In this document: piece after piece, positions 34,256 to 46,923 of the stretch
Layout: each line of letters opens with the position of its first letter
Position numbering within the stretch: position 1 is the first letter of the stretch
Assembly (NCBI RefSeq): GCF_963676685.1
Contig: NC_092350.1
Location: 38,964,873-39,028,872 of the forward strand
Length of the DNA stretch: 64,000 bases
Source of the DNA: Mytilus edulis
Lineage: Eukaryota; Mollusca; Bivalvia; Mytilida; Mytilidae
Direction of reading: 5' to 3'
Position numbers and translations under genes: made by a program
Notes under the pieces: model-generated
The model's database searches: none
What the model saw: only the letters and a program-made list of their open reading frames with translations
What the model was told of the DNA's origin: nothing

Positions 34256-37200
34256 ATGCAGTGCTGCAGTAAAAGTTGCCATTATTACTTTGTATGTGAA
34301 ATTACAAAACAGTTCAGGAGTCATTTGAAATTTCAATGTAGAAATCTATTAACTTCAAGCAGACTTGAGAATCAACAGTTAAAAGCTGATAAACTTCCTC
34401 ATCAGCCAGAAAATATTGTTCATAACAAACTAACACTTCCTGTAAAATTTAAGTCATCAGATCCACATAAAGTAGAAGATATTGCTGTACAATTAAATGT
34501 ACAGACCACATCCAGACATGATGCATCCCCAAGTGATCCGGTCGTCTTAGCTTTACATGGTATGCCTGGAGACGGTGGTGACTTTCACAACCTGTCCTTA
34601 CAGTTAGCTCAACATGGCATGAAATGTATTGCACCAGATTTTCCAGGTAAGTTTTCAAATTAGAACAAACCTTTATGCCCTGTCTTTAAGTAAAATGAGT
34701 GCTTGTATGTTATTATGTCTGTACTCATTTTTCTCTATTAGCCAATCATTTGGTCTGTTTGTCACATATCAGGTTAAAGTATGGGTTGGTACCAAACACC
34801 TTGACTACATTGATTTTGCTCGTTTAATTTTCATAAAATTTTGACAAAATATTAACTTTGACCCATTGACAAAACATATTAAAATATCACAAAACTTGAA
34901 CCACACACTTATCAGATAAATGTTATCGGATATATAGCAGTTTGACAAACACTAATTTTGATCAATCAGAAGCTTAATATTTTCTTAACAACAGAATTGG
35001 ATTTAGAACTTTCAGCTGATTTTAACAGAGTTATCTCCCTGTAGTGTCATGTACCACCTTTAAGTATTTAAAGATGAAGTTGTGTTCACATCCTAGAAGG
35101 AGTCCACATGATTGTTATGAATAAAACTTCTAAAAATAATTGTCAATTTAGATGATTTACATTACCATTGGTTGCTGACTGTCATATATGTTTTTCCTTT
35201 ATTGTTTAATAATCATAAGTCAGGCTTCTGAAAATTTGAACAATTTGTCATATAGGCCAATATAGGGCCTTTTATAGCTTACTCAGGGACAAAACTTAAA
35301 GGGAGCCCAGTCACCCATGGCTCCTAGATTTTTAGCTGGGCCCCTAAACTTTCAGGTAAATTTTAGTTAAACATATATATATATAGAAACTTAAATTATG
35401 AAAAATCTGGTCTGGGCTCCCAGCGTGAAGTTCCCAAGTTTAGTCCCTGATTATATTGATAATAACTATGTATACAAAGCACGTATACTTGATATGGGTT
35501 TTGTTCACTGTTGAAGTAGGAATAGTGACCTGTCCATCTCATTTAGTCTCCATCCAAGAGTTGTCTCATTGGCAATATGCTTGAGTTAATCAGGTTAAAG
35601 TTTTGGTTCAATGTATGAGGTAATTTACCATAATTGTGTGGTCACATTGTATACATAGTATACATGTTCAGTATGATGTGAAATTTTTATAATATGCCCC
35701 AAAATCTGGTAATGTGGTAACTCATACATAATAATTAAGATTTTTAATATCTGAATAATCTTTTGAATTATCTAAATAGCATAATATCTCGCAATAGGTT
35801 GTGGTGAAAGTAGGCTACCAGCAAATGAAGTTTATAGTATTGATTATAGTCCAACAGGGAAAGCAGATATGCTTAATAGGATTTTGGATGAATTAAAACT
35901 TGAAAGGTTTGTATATAGATGTAAAGAGATGTGGTAAGTTGTAAAGGGCCCCAAAAATGACTAGTGTAAAACCATTTAAACATGAAAACCAATGGTCTAA
36001 TCTATATAAAAAACGAGAAATTAGAAACACTTATAAACCACATCAACAAACAACAACTGCTAAACATCTGATTCCTGATTTAGGACAGGTGCAAACAAAT
36101 GCAGCAGGTTTAAACATTTTTTAATAGGTTTCAACCTTCACCCTTACCTGAAACAAAAGTGTAACATCACAACATGGGCAATATACATGTTATATGCTTA
36201 TAATTTAAAATAATAGTTATTATAAAAATTATTACCTTTAGCTTTATTTGAACTGTATACAAGTAATTATTAAAGGATTTAGAGCCAAGCAATGACAATC
36301 ACTCGCAAACAGCTATTGTCTCTCTGTCCATCTGTCTGTCTGTCAGTCAATAAATTTTGTAAGCACGATAACTCCAAAAGTATGGATACACCTACATTTT
36401 TATTTCAGGGTAGATGTTCTTATCTCGCACAGTGCTGGATCATTTCTAGGATTTAGAGCTGCAGCTGAAAATGATAGAATTAAATCTGCAGTCTTCTTAA
36501 ATTTTTTAGGAGGTAAACCACACAGGTAAACTATCATACATACATTATTTTAATATTGGTGAATGAATATAAATTTTTAAATTGTTACAATGGATTTGAA
36601 TTTTTTCTGTCAGTTCATCTGATTTCTTTTGATCATTTTAATTGCAGTCATTGAACTTTGACCATTGCGACACAATGACACTTTGTGCATCCTCTGTAAC
36701 AAATTTCAAATTTGGTAGAATTAGTTTTTGTTATGTGTAGTTTACCGTGATTTTGGTTAGACGCTTTTTATTGGAGTAAAGGAAATTTGTGTCTTTGTTT
36801 GTTTCTATTTTACCACAATGACACCTCTCTTTGATAAATTTTTGCCAGAGACCTTTCAATTGAGAATGTGTCAAAGAGAGAACAACTCTCCAAAGATAAG
36901 AAAACAGCACAAGGCCACCATTTGCGAGTATGGTCTTGAGAAACGATGATAGTCAGTCGGAAGGGGATGATAAATGGCTGACCCATGTTAAGACAGAGCC
37001 ATATCTCTTGCACGTCAAAGATACCCTTGTAGATTACATAAAAGAGTAGGCTAATGCCGCTACAAGGCCACAAAGTGATGAGGGATTAATATAAGTTGCA
37101 ATAACTTGTTTCCCAATCCACACTAAATAAGTATGTTTAAACTAAGGCCACCAATAGTTCTTCTACACAGCAAGAAAATTCAGAAATGAAGAGGCGCTTA

Positions 37201-40200
37201 ACATGGGCCCTAAACAATTATGTGTACTAGTTCATGGATAATGGATGTCACTCTGAACTCAAAAACTTATATATGTACTAAAATTTAAAAAAATACAATA
37301 CTAACAAAGGCCAGAGACGTCTGACTTGGAGCATAGTCACTGTTAATTGTATGTTTTGACAGAGCCTACTATTTATTAGCTGTATACTTCTTTGTTTTTG
37401 TAGATATGCCAGACCACACAATGTTATACAGTTCTTTTCAAGGCTTCTGAAGAATCCAAGATTACAGTCATTTTATTCACCTCTGTTGCCAAAGTTTTAT
37501 GAATTAATTGGTAAAAACATTTTTATATTTCTAGTAACATTTTATAATGTTAAGCATGGTATAATGATGTAATGTTAAAAAAAGGCTACCGTTACTTTAG
37601 ATTTGATGTCATAATGATAAGCAACCAATCACATCATTTTGGATTTACCAGTTAATTGCATGAGACAATTAAAACCAAATTTGGTTTAAATTTAATTATT
37701 CAAATACATGTACAGCCTGACTCAAAGTTGAATAAAACCACCAACTAATGGGGAAAAATACTTTTACATAGCATTACATTTAGAAATAACTATAAGCAAA
37801 ATGCACTGCAATATGAGGCCTTTTTTTTTTAGGTTTTATTAACTTAGCGATTAGTAGCATTTGTTTATCAAACAATATTTAATAGTATTTGTCTTTCAGG
37901 TTTTGCCAGGTATGATGTTCAACCATTACAAGTAGCTGTTGAAAATGTTGCTACTGCTGAATTTGAGAAGGTGATTAATCTATACAATTTTCGATTTTTC
38001 TACAGTATGATCATTGTAGGATCTTTTATCAAGTCCAAATGTACCAATATGTGCACTTTTACATTGTATTTTGATCAGACCTTTATAATAGCCTCTTTTA
38101 ATTTTCCAAAGGTACATTTTAAATAAAGGTAGTGCTATAACTAGTTCTTTTTTCTTTGACATGATTCTAGTTATATTCTGCACTATTTGTAGAGCGGCCA
38201 TATTAGTTTTATTAGAACCATCATCTTATTCAAGCTATAAGAAAAAACAAAGGGATAAAAAGGAAAAAGATCTATTATGTGATATTGAAATATTAGAAGC
38301 TAAACTGGAAGAAAATGTATTACATAGCTTAGAAATTAAAAAACAAGAATTAGAAAGTATAAGAAAAGAAAAGATTAGAGGTAAATTTATACGCTCTAGA
38401 GTGCAGTGGATTGAAGAAGGTGAAAAACCTACAAAGTATTTTTGCGGTCTTGAATCAAAAAATTTTACAAGCAAAATAATTCCCAAAGTCGAAAAAGATG
38501 ATGGGAAAATTATTACAAACCAATTTGATATTTTAAAGGAGACAAAATACTTTTATGAAAATTTATACAAAAATAAGGATACTATTGGCAATGGGTGTAA
38601 ACTGAGTGATTTAGAAAGAGATTTGAAAGATTAAATTTTAATAAATTAACTGTGGATGAACAGTTGAATTTAGAAGGGGAGATAACTACTAATGAAGCTA
38701 GCATTACTTTACAGAAAATGAATAATAATAAATCACCAGGGTCAGATGGTTTTTCAACAGATTTTTTTAAGTTTTTCTGGAAGGATTTGAAATCTTTTGT
38801 TGTTAAATCTTTAAATTATGGGTCAAATTTGGGACATTTATCAGTGACTCAAAGACAGGGAATCATTATATGCTTACCAAAAGACAATAAACCAAGGCAT
38901 TTACTAAAAAATTGGAGACCTATCTCCTTGCTTAATACTGTATACAAAATTGGTTCAGGGGTTATTGCTAGTAGATTTAAAAAAAGTTTTAGACAAACTG
39001 ATTGATTTAGATCAAACTGGCTTTATTAGTGGGCGTTTTATTGGGGATAACATCAGATTGATTTATGATCTTTTACAATATACAGAAGAACATAACATTC
39101 CAGGTTTATTGCTTTTAATTGATTTTGAAAAAGCATTTGATTCTCTATCTTGGGACTTTTTGTTGTCAGTATTGCAATTTTTTAATTTTGGTGAATCTAT
39201 TATCAACTGGGTTAAAGTATTTTATAATAATATCTCATCTGCAGTCATTCAGGGAGGAAATCTTTCAGACTTTTTTCAAATAGGACGTGGCTGTAGACAA
39301 GGGGATCCCTTATCACCCTACCTTTTTATACTTTGTGCAGAAATTTTGGCAATTAGAATACGGGGGAATACAAATATTACTGGCATAACTGTGACTAGGA
39401 TAGAACATAAGTTATCACAGTTTGCAGATGATACTTCACTTATTTTAGATGGAAGTGAACAGTCCTTAAATCAAACTTTAAATGAATTAGATTGGTATGC
39501 AAACCTCTCGGGGCTAAATATAAACTTTTCTAAAACACAGGTAGTTTGGATTGGGAGTAAAAGATACTGTAGTGACAAACTTTGTCCAAACAGAAATTTA
39601 TCCTGGGGTGCAACATCTTTTAAGTTATTGGGTATTAATTTTGACGTAGATCTTGATAAAATTATTAACATCAATTATAATGAGAGAGTTTTGCAGATAA
39701 AAAATCTAATCAAAATATGGTCAAAAAGAAATCTTACTGTTACAGTAATTGGGAAAATTACAGTTGTAAAAACTCTGATTTTACCTGTCCTTAATCACCT
39801 TATAATTACATTGCCAAACCCAAATCAAGAAATTGTGAAAAAGATTAATGAGCTTATTTTTACATTTATTTGGAATTCACCTGTTCATAGAGTCAAGAAG
39901 GAGCTGTTACAAAAGGATTACAGTGAAGGTGGATTGAAAATGATCAATCTTAATTCCTTCATCATAGCACTCAAATCTACATGGGTTAGAAAACTTTTTC
40001 AATCTAATAATAAATGGAAAAATGTTTTATTCTCCATAATAAATCAAGAAAAATTATTTAAGTTTGGAAATGGTTATTTGTCAAACATTAAAGTAAAGAT
40101 GAAAAATAAATTTTGGCAGGACGTATTCCATGCATGGGACATTATTGTTGATAAAGAAGAAAAGAATATGTGGGAATATTTTTTGTCAAGCCCATTGTGG

Positions 40201-43165
40201 ATGAATACTTGTATAAAAATAGAAAATAAACCTGTATTTTATAAAAACTGGTTTAATAAAGGTATATTTTTCATTAATGACATTGTATCAGATGCTGGAA
40301 ATATTCTCAGTTTGGAACAGTTAGAAGAAATATTTAAAATTGATAGAAATGTTATGAAATATAACAGCATAATTTCGGCTGTAAAGAATGCAAGAAAAGG
40401 CTATGTTTTTGATAATTATAAACTAGTCGCCCCTTTTATTCCTTCATTTGCCAAGATTTTTTTTAAAAGCTCAAGGGGAACAAAAGACATGTATTCACTA
40501 TTAATTAAAAATAATATAGTTTCAACGGGTCAGAAAAAATGGGATCAAATTGTAAAAGTAGATGAAGATGAATGGAAATTAATTTTCAAATTACCTTTTA
40601 AAGTCACAAAAAATACCAAACTACAGTGGTTACAATATAGAATAAATCAGCATATTTTAGGTACAAATAAGTTTTTGAATAAAATTAATGTTATTGACAA
40701 CCCAAATTGTATTTTTTGTCAAGAAGAAGTAGAAACTATTGTACATTTATTTTGGAATTGTGAGATTGTTCAAACATTCATTGATGAAATTGACTCATGG
40801 TTTTTGTCAAATGGTATAAGTGTTCCATTTACCTTAAAATATTTTTTATTTGGGGATATTACAAAATCATTTAGGGGGAATGCTGCAAATTTGATATATA
40901 TGCAGATAAAACAATATATTTTCAACTGCAAATATTTTAAGAAAGCTTTGACAATGCAGGCAGTGCAAAGTAAATTAAAATCTTTATACAGCACTGAAAA
41001 AATAATTGCTGTTAAAAATAAAAGAGTAGATATTTTTGACAAAAGTTGGAATGCTTTTGCTATTCTTTTCGATGAATGATCAGATATTTTTTTTACATTG
41101 TATATGTGTACATAAATTAGTAGAAAGAAAATTGTCATATTATGATATATTGTCTATTACATGAGAAAGAACTACATAATTCATCTCTGCAAATAAAGAA
41201 CCAAAAACAAACAAAAAACTTTTAACTTCCTTTAAATTTAATATTTATCTTTCAATTATCTATAATTTTGATTCTTTCTTTTGTTGTTTTTGTTGGTTTC
41301 TTTTTTTTTCTTTCTTTCTTTCTTTTTGTTTTTTGGTTATTTTTTCTTCTTTTCATAATTTTGAATTCAAAATAATCTACAGACATACTTAAAATATATA
41401 TCTTATATATCTTTAAATTTTACTACTTTAACTACCCACATTATATATTTTTCATAACCTGTGCATTTGTTATATTAGATAATTATGTTTGAAATTCTTA
41501 ATGGTAAACTTCATTTTTGGATATTACTGATATGGTATATAATTTTTTCAAGTATGGAAAATTGTATGTAAATACTAACAAAAACTAACAGCTGTATAAA
41601 TATGCTATTTACTAATGTTAACGAGGCCGGGATAAGGTACCGGTACTTGATGTTTTTAAACTAACAAATGTACAGATTTCAATAAAATATGATAAATTAA
41701 AAAAAAAAGAACCATCATGTGATCATTTCCAAAATTAAAAGTTATTAAAATTTTTTAAACTGATGGGAAAATAGTGTTGCTTTTAAAGTCTATAAATGAT
41801 TTACATGAAATTATATTAGGCAAGTTGAGTGTCTATACTACTTACATATGGTAAAAAAAAATACATATCAAATTCAGAGACATGAAACTGAAAGGCAGCT
41901 GAAATCAGATTCAGTAAGTCTGTTAAATATGCAATGAATTGAATTTTTAATTAAATAGTACATTTATTTTTCAGAGAGAGTGTGCATTATAGCAAACTTA
42001 AGGAGGTAGACCTCGGTTAAGGGAAATAACTCTTAAAATCATCAGTACGTTTGTGTCCACCATTTTCAAAAATATATTCTAAGCTTCTAGGTTACATAGA
42101 TTATTTTCAATCTGTTTCAGATAAATGCTTAAAATACATTGATGAACTTGACTTTTACAAACGTACTGATGATTTAAAGAGTTATCTCCCTGAACCAAGG
42201 TCTACCCCCTTAAACAAGTTTGGTTTTTATATTTCAGATATTAGATCATGTTGAAACAATTAAAAACAAGAAAAAGCCAGCCATGTTTTGCTTTGCCACA
42301 ACAGATAAATTAGTTGAACTAGACATTCCATACAACATCCTAAATCATGTCGGCATTAAGGAATCTGACATCATAAATCTATGTAGAGAAAACAGCATTA
42401 AAGAACCACCAAGGGAAATAACTGCAGAAATTGGTATGTTAATATGTAAAAAAAAAAAAAAAAAGAATCACAAATAAATGTTACGGCCTACAACTTTTTT
42501 TTAACAAAATGGAGGTGTTCTCAATAATGTGCAAGGGAGACAATATTGCTTTAATTGTATTTCACACATTTAATTCTGATAGCTGTAATGATTTTGAATT
42601 TGTGGCAATTCCCAAAATGCTATATAGCAAATGTTTTTTTTGCCTTTTTTTTAATAGTTTCTAAATTACATTCTTTATTGTTTTCTAATCTACTAATTAT
42701 ATAAGTACTTTAAATGCAGAAATTATTGTATGCATTTATTATTGCAATTTTTTAATTTGAAAAAAAAACAACATAATTTACTGTGATTTCTGGAAAATTA
42801 TTGAATCCTTGCATTAATTTCTGAAAAAACATAGTTTAATTCAACACTGGAGATTATTTTTCATTACACAGTTTGGGAAAATTGTTGCCTTTAAAATATT
42901 AGCAAAACCCATGATGTTAGGTAATCAATTTCTATTAAAATTATTGTCATATTTTTCATAACTTTTCTAAAATTCTTCCTTTGTACTATGTTTTCAAAGT
43001 AATAAATTGTTTATATATGTATCAAAACTCTTTGCAGACAAATTACTTCCAGAATGGTACTACAAAGCTGTACAGTTTGATAGAGGTGGACATTTGTTAC
43101 AAAAGACACAGATTCCTGAATTGACAAAACATATAATAGATTTACTCAAATATGTGGATAGATAA
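34256..43165 (+). CDS. Alpha/beta-hydrolase-fold protein, 7 coding exons, 372 residues
   Basis: Exons: 34256-34646, 35798-35906, 36409-36525, 37404-37510, 37900-37970, 42238-42433, 43038-43165; all have AG/GT borders and consistent phases (1119 bp). The ATG is preceded in frame by TGA just after the acceptor at 34244, which fixes the start. Residues about 95-130 hold the oxyanion-hole strand and loop (VVLALHGMPGDGGDFHNLS) and DFPGCGES. The nucleophile elbow is VLISHSAGS in exon 3, that is S-x-S-x-G instead of the usual G-x-S-x-G. A candidate acid is the Asp in ATTDKLVELD (exon 6), and the candidate catalytic His is in FDRGGHLL (exon 7). GGKPHRYARP after the elbow recalls the DUF1057 group known from nematodes, but that link is from memory. 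The substrate is unknown; the fold would suit an esterase, lipase or amidase. The N-terminal 50 residues are basic and Cys-rich without a clear signal peptide. Intron 5 carries a LINE and a MITE. Confidence 0.85.
35283..35450. repeat. Imperfect foldback repeat in hydrolase intron 1
   Basis: TCAGGGACAAAACTTAAAGG and GAGCCCAG on the left pair with CTGGGCTCCCAGCGTGAAG and TTAGTCCCTGA on the right, around a centre of about 100 bp. Arms are gapped. Confidence 0.45.
35923..36125 (+). repeat. Diverged copy of the GGTATGATTGCC dispersed family
   Basis: AAAGAGATGTGGTAAG, GGCCCCAAAAATGAC, AAAACCATTTAAACATGAAA, CAAACAACAACTGCTAAACA and GATTTAGGACAGGTGCAAAC follow the order of the full copy at 48778-49085. 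Confidence 0.6.
36855..37345 (-). repeat. Composite of two dispersed repeats in hydrolase intron 3
   Basis: 36855-37075, read on the minus strand, contains GCCTTGTAGCGGCATTAGCC, TGACGTGCAAGAGATATGGC and ACCATACTCGCAAATGG, a family I recall from mussel. 37186-37345 matches the CTAAACAA and ACTAGTTCA(G/T)GGATAATGGA part of the family at 47803-48185. The minus-strand open frame here is repeat sequence. Confidence 0.6.
38225..41079 (+). pseudogene. LINE reverse transcriptase (ORF2 fragment), two frameshifts
   Basis: Three overlapping frames make up one protein: to 38634 (frame 1), about 38610-39005 (frame 3) and about 38985-41079 (frame 1 again). The second break falls in an A7 run near 38980. 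Landmarks in order: WIEEGEKPTKYF; NNKSPGSDGF; NWRPISLLNTVYK; the catalytic LLIDFEKAFD; RQGDPLSPYLF; the catalytic LSQFADDTSL; LLGINFD; and a C-terminal zinc-knuckle-like CIFCQEEVETIVHLFWNC. This order fits the L1 and Tx1 clades. The open frame at its left (38161-38224) is intron sequence, not element. With the endonuclease missing and two breaks it is not functional. Confidence 0.9.
38225..41707 (+). mobile_element. 5'-truncated LINE (L1/Tx1-like) with poly-A tail and 11-bp target-site duplication
   Basis: The insertion is flanked by AGAACCATCAT at 38214-38224 and 41708-41718. The right copy follows an A tract, so its first A is ambiguous. The tail has an AATAAA (about 41680) and an A-rich end. 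Only the reverse-transcriptase part of ORF2 and about 630 bp of 3' sequence are present; the endonuclease and ORF1 are missing, as after incomplete reverse transcription. It sits in sense orientation in intron 5 of the hydrolase. Confidence 0.9.
42002..42209. mobile_element. MITE with 55-bp inverted arms, TTAA at both ends
   Basis: Left arm from 42002 (GGAGGTAGACCTCGGTTAAG) and right arm to 42209 (CTGAACCAAGGTCTACCCCC) are inverted copies with several differences; the inner CATCAGTACGTTTGT pairs with ACAAACGTACTGATG. TTAA flanks both ends (41998-42001 and 42210-42213), the target used by piggyBac-type elements, though similarity may extend slightly past it. It ends only 24 bp before the acceptor of exon 6. 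Confidence 0.7.
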
Positions 43166-44260
43166 TGTTTTTAAATAGATAAAAAAATTTAGGACATAAC
43201 TTATAGAATTTATTTGAATTCATAAAATTAACAAGACAACAAAATAAAAGGTCTATAGAATGAAATCCCTAAGATGATGCAAGAAATTTGTCTGTCAAAT
43301 ATGAGTTATAAAATGTTCACTTTAACTTCTGTCATTTATTAATTTGAAATTGTAAGAATTGCCAGTTTGTATTGGAACTTTAAGATTTTTACATTAATAT
43401 TCAAATATAAGCAACGGTTTTACTATAAAGTTTGTATGGGAATATTTTATTGCCTGTAAAATATTTTAATAATTTGTTTTACAAAAAATCTATATGTAAA
43501 ATGGTCAATTGGTCATATTTGTTGAATGGACAACTTTATGATTTCTCGGTGACATAAAAAATTTTCAACAGACCATACTATCAGCTGATTTGTTTATTAA
43601 TAATATTTAGAGGGGGTAGGACCTTTATTGGGACTCTGGGATCGGGTGTTTTTAAGCTCAGGATTTTGTGATTGATCATTTCATGATTCGGGAATTTTTT
43701 TTTAATTTCGGGAGGTCAGGATTTAAATTTGGGACCTCATGATTCCATGTTGAAGCTCAGGATTTTGGGATCAGGACCCCTCCAACCCCCTCATTAAGAT
43801 AACTGTGAAACGATGGGTAATTTTACTATTTTTTTTATTCACATTTCTATTTTAAGGAAAGCTATTGGTAATGGCTTCTACCCAATTTATCTTCTCCTTG
43901 GAGGTTTACCAAAGATGATGAACACATGCAACTAAATACTGAAAACAAAGGACAATCGAATTATTGTGATCTCATATTAATTGTAGTGTTATATCAGTTT
44001 CAATATATATTAGTTTTAGAAGAAATCAGTTTCAGTAGATTTTTTTTCTTATATTTTTAATCAGAATGTACATCAGCATTAAAGTGTGAAGTAGATGTGA
44101 TAACAATATAATCTAACTGGTAAGAGTATTAGCCTAAGATTTTCTGATACAATTTATTTTATGTGTTGTGATAGTTGAATCAGTTTGATATATATCATAT
44201 ACTGAACCTTGTTTAAATTATAGTGATATCCAGGATAGTCAAAATTAAGTATTAATTTTC
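43166..44260 (+). other. 3' region of the hydrolase gene
   Basis: An AATAAA at about 43243 is a candidate polyadenylation signal close to the stop codon. At 43610-43795 is a low-complexity tract of GGGATC and CAGGATTTTGGGAT-type words, an old dispersed repeat. No gene recognised. Confidence 0.4.
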
Positions 44261-44370
44261 CTGCTGTTGTTCTCTCTGGGACTCTGATCTCCTCCAATAA
44301 TCAAGACTGCTGCCATGAAATTGCCAAGAGTGCTGACAGTGGCATTAATCACAAACAATCAATCAAAATT
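44261..44370 (+). mobile_element. SINE 3' fragment
   Basis: TTGTTCTCTCTGGGACTCTG, TCTCCTCCAATAATCAAGAC, TGCCATGAAATTGCCAAGAG and a tail of AATCAATCAA correspond in order to the 3' part of the SINE at 58673-58930. The tRNA-like head is absent. Confidence 0.55.
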
Positions 44371-46115
44371 AAGTTAGTGGCTGAATCATCATAGGTAAAT
44401 GCAATGTATGTTGTTTACCAGGTACCTGCATTTACTTTAAACTAATTATAAGTCAAGAGTAGGAGTAGTAAAAAGTGGGAGGGGGGATCAAATGCCTCAC
44501 CTCATTTTCATTTTTCATTAGATACCCCTGATAAGTAAATTCTCAAAGTATTCTCCACTTATAGCAGAATCTGTTAATTCTTGTGATGTACCTCCTGAAG
44601 ATTGACAGTTTAATGTACACTTTAGATGTAGATGTGTGTGTTCACAATAATATGATATATTCTATTTACCGGTGATATATTCTACTCTAAAATAATTTTT
44701 AGTTGGTCTTTCTGATTGAATTAGGGAAAAAAAATTATACCATAAAAAATATTCTTTCTATATATTTATTTTGTAAGTTATTGATTGTTGAAGTTTTTAT
44801 GAAGATTATTTATAAATAAAGATTTATCATAATATATGCTTTTGATTGTGATAAAAAGTATGGATATATTAACATAAGAAAACAACTCGAGGCATAGTAA
44901 AATGTGTTACTAAAAATATTCAAAGGAGAAGACACCATCAAGTTCCTGTATATTCTAGTAATGTGTTGACATATAATGAAAGCAATATGCAGGAGAGATC
45001 TAAGTTTAACATTTTTGAGGAAGTTGGAATCCTAAGTTTTTTTTAAATTTCAAAATCTTTCACATTTATTATTCACATCAAGTGATAACAGTAAACATAA
45101 CATGTAAAGAACATCACCAACAAACAACGTAGAACACTAATTATATTGGTCCTGATAGTGAATTTGGTACTCTGAGTGAGGCACAAAATGTGGTTGGATT
45201 AAACAAGTGTTAGATGTGCACAAACCTCCCTTTGCCTGAACTGAACCAAACGATTTAAAAGTTAAACCCACATTAAAACTTGCAGAGTGCAGCTTCTAGC
45301 AGTATGGCTTGCATAGATATAAGAATATGAACAAGGACATAAAATATGTTGTTTTTTCGGAAAGCAGGATAAAAATATATAATATATTAAGTAGATTTGT
45401 TACTATGCCATATGATTGCTCATGAGACAGCTATCCAACATGATTCAAATAAAGTTGATATATTTAAGCACCTACAGATCACAGAATGAACTTCAATAAT
45501 GAGCAAAACACATTACCATATAGTCAGTTCTAAAAGGTCATGACTAGTAAAAATATGTTTACTGCAACAGGAAGCTAGTAAAAGGTAACCACAGCAAGCA
45601 CTAGTATTTGTCAAAAGAAAAGACCTCATAGTGTTGAATTGAGCACTAAAGAATAAGAGGATAACAGTTGACCTGTAATGGTATTAAGACCTGTGGTAAT
45701 AGATCAATATACATATATCAATTTTAGCATATTGAAAAAGTCTTAATTTAAATTGTTTGAATGCCGCTTCATAAAAAAGAAAGTGTTTATAAACACCAAA
45801 ACTTTGGAAAGGCAATGATGCATTCATCAATATACTTAATTTATATATCCAAAATTGGATTTTAAAAGAATAAAAGAAATATCTAGAAGCTGAGCTTGCC
45901 TTGTGAATTGCAAATTTTATTTTTTGTAAAAGAAATTCTGGAAATTATTTGTTTATAATGTATAATAATTCAAAATATTTTACAAATATAGTTAATGTCA
46001 TTATAATGCCAAAGCACTGCATGCATGACAACTGAGTAGACATCTGCATGAACATTTTTGATACTAAAATTTTTGGAAAATGAAATATTTGGCAATGAAA
46101 AAAACAAAACAAAAC
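44371..46115. other. Intergenic region with one diverged repeat copy
   Basis: At 45405-45540 a diverged GGTATGATTGCC-family copy (CTATGCCATATGATTGCTCA, TGAGCAAAACACATTACCAT, TAGTCAGTTCTAAAAGG). The rest is AT-rich without recognised features. Confidence 0.45.
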
Positions 46116-46117
46116 AA

Positions 46118-46455
46118 AAATCCTTACAGCCAAAATAAATATAGATTGAAAATTTAAGATATCAGCAGTGGCGGATCCAGAAATTTTCATAAGTGGGGGC
46201 CCACTGACTGACCTAAGACGGGGCCCGCTCCAGTCACGCTTTAGTGATTCCCTATATAAGCAACCAAATTTTTTCCCAAAAAGGGGGGCCCGGGCCCCCT
46301 GCCCCCCCTAAATCCGCCTCTGATCAGGTCTTTTTGAACCCCTCATTGATCAGTCCCAAAAAATACCTAAAAATATTCTGCAGTTTCAATTATAGAATTT
46401 TGATTTAAAATATAATGTTTAATATCCATTTTACTTATGAGAAACTTATAAAGGT
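46118..46455 (+). repeat. Duplicated segment, copy 1 (pairs with 48519-48650)
   Basis: AAAATCCTTACAGCCAAAAT to TATCAG and then GGTCTTTTTGAACCCCTCAT to CAGTCCCAAAAA match 48560-48647. The word AATATCCATTTTA(C/T)TTATGA at 46420 matches 48520. The two parts lie in different order in the two copies. Copy 1 is split by the hAT5-like element. Confidence 0.8.
46166..46322 (+). mobile_element. hAT5-like miniature element, copy 2
   Basis: Begins CAGTGGCGGATCCAG and ends AATCCGCCTCTG; the ends form the same 11-bp inverted repeat as copy 1. It is flanked by the 5-bp duplication ATCAG (46161-46165 and 46323-46327). The related segment at 48600 lacks the element and has a single ATCAG, so it shows the empty site. 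Confidence 0.85.
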
Positions 46456-46923
46456 CGGTCCAAAAGTCAAAGAGCATGCACATCATTCAGATATAAATGC
46501 CTAACTGTTCAAATGAAAATACATATGTATGCTATAATTTATCCTGTTTAAAATAGCTAATTTCTTTCTTTATAGTGTATAATTTATTGTTATTTTCTTT
46601 TCATTGAAATATTAAAAAGTTTTTTGTAGGTTAAACTAACTGTCAAGAACAATATTAATTGAACTACCGCAAATTTACAATAAAACTTATTTTAGTTCGT
46701 GTTAGTTTATCTACTGCAATCTGTATTTTTGGTTATTAACTAAACTTTTAAAATTTTGCAACATACTTGAACTTTTTATTATGCATTTATAAATTAAATG
46801 TTAAATTTCCCCTGTGAATATTTTTATTCTAAGGTCAACTTAAATCGGACGATCTAAAATTTTAGGTTAAACAAAGTCATAAATCATTCATACCATAAAC
46901 CGTTCTCCTTAGGGATGTAAACA

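Noticed and set aside
36810-37073. Minus-strand open frame of 87 codons
   Set aside because: It covers a dispersed repeat family inside a hydrolase intron and shows no protein domain.
38161-38224. First 21 codons of the LINE open frame as part of the LINE protein
   Set aside because: They lie left of the insertion point shown by the target duplication and are intron sequence.
42051-42254. Open frame of 67 codons as an extra hydrolase exon
   Set aside because: It lies inside the MITE at 42002-42209 and its arms pair with each other; the exon 6 acceptor is at 42237.
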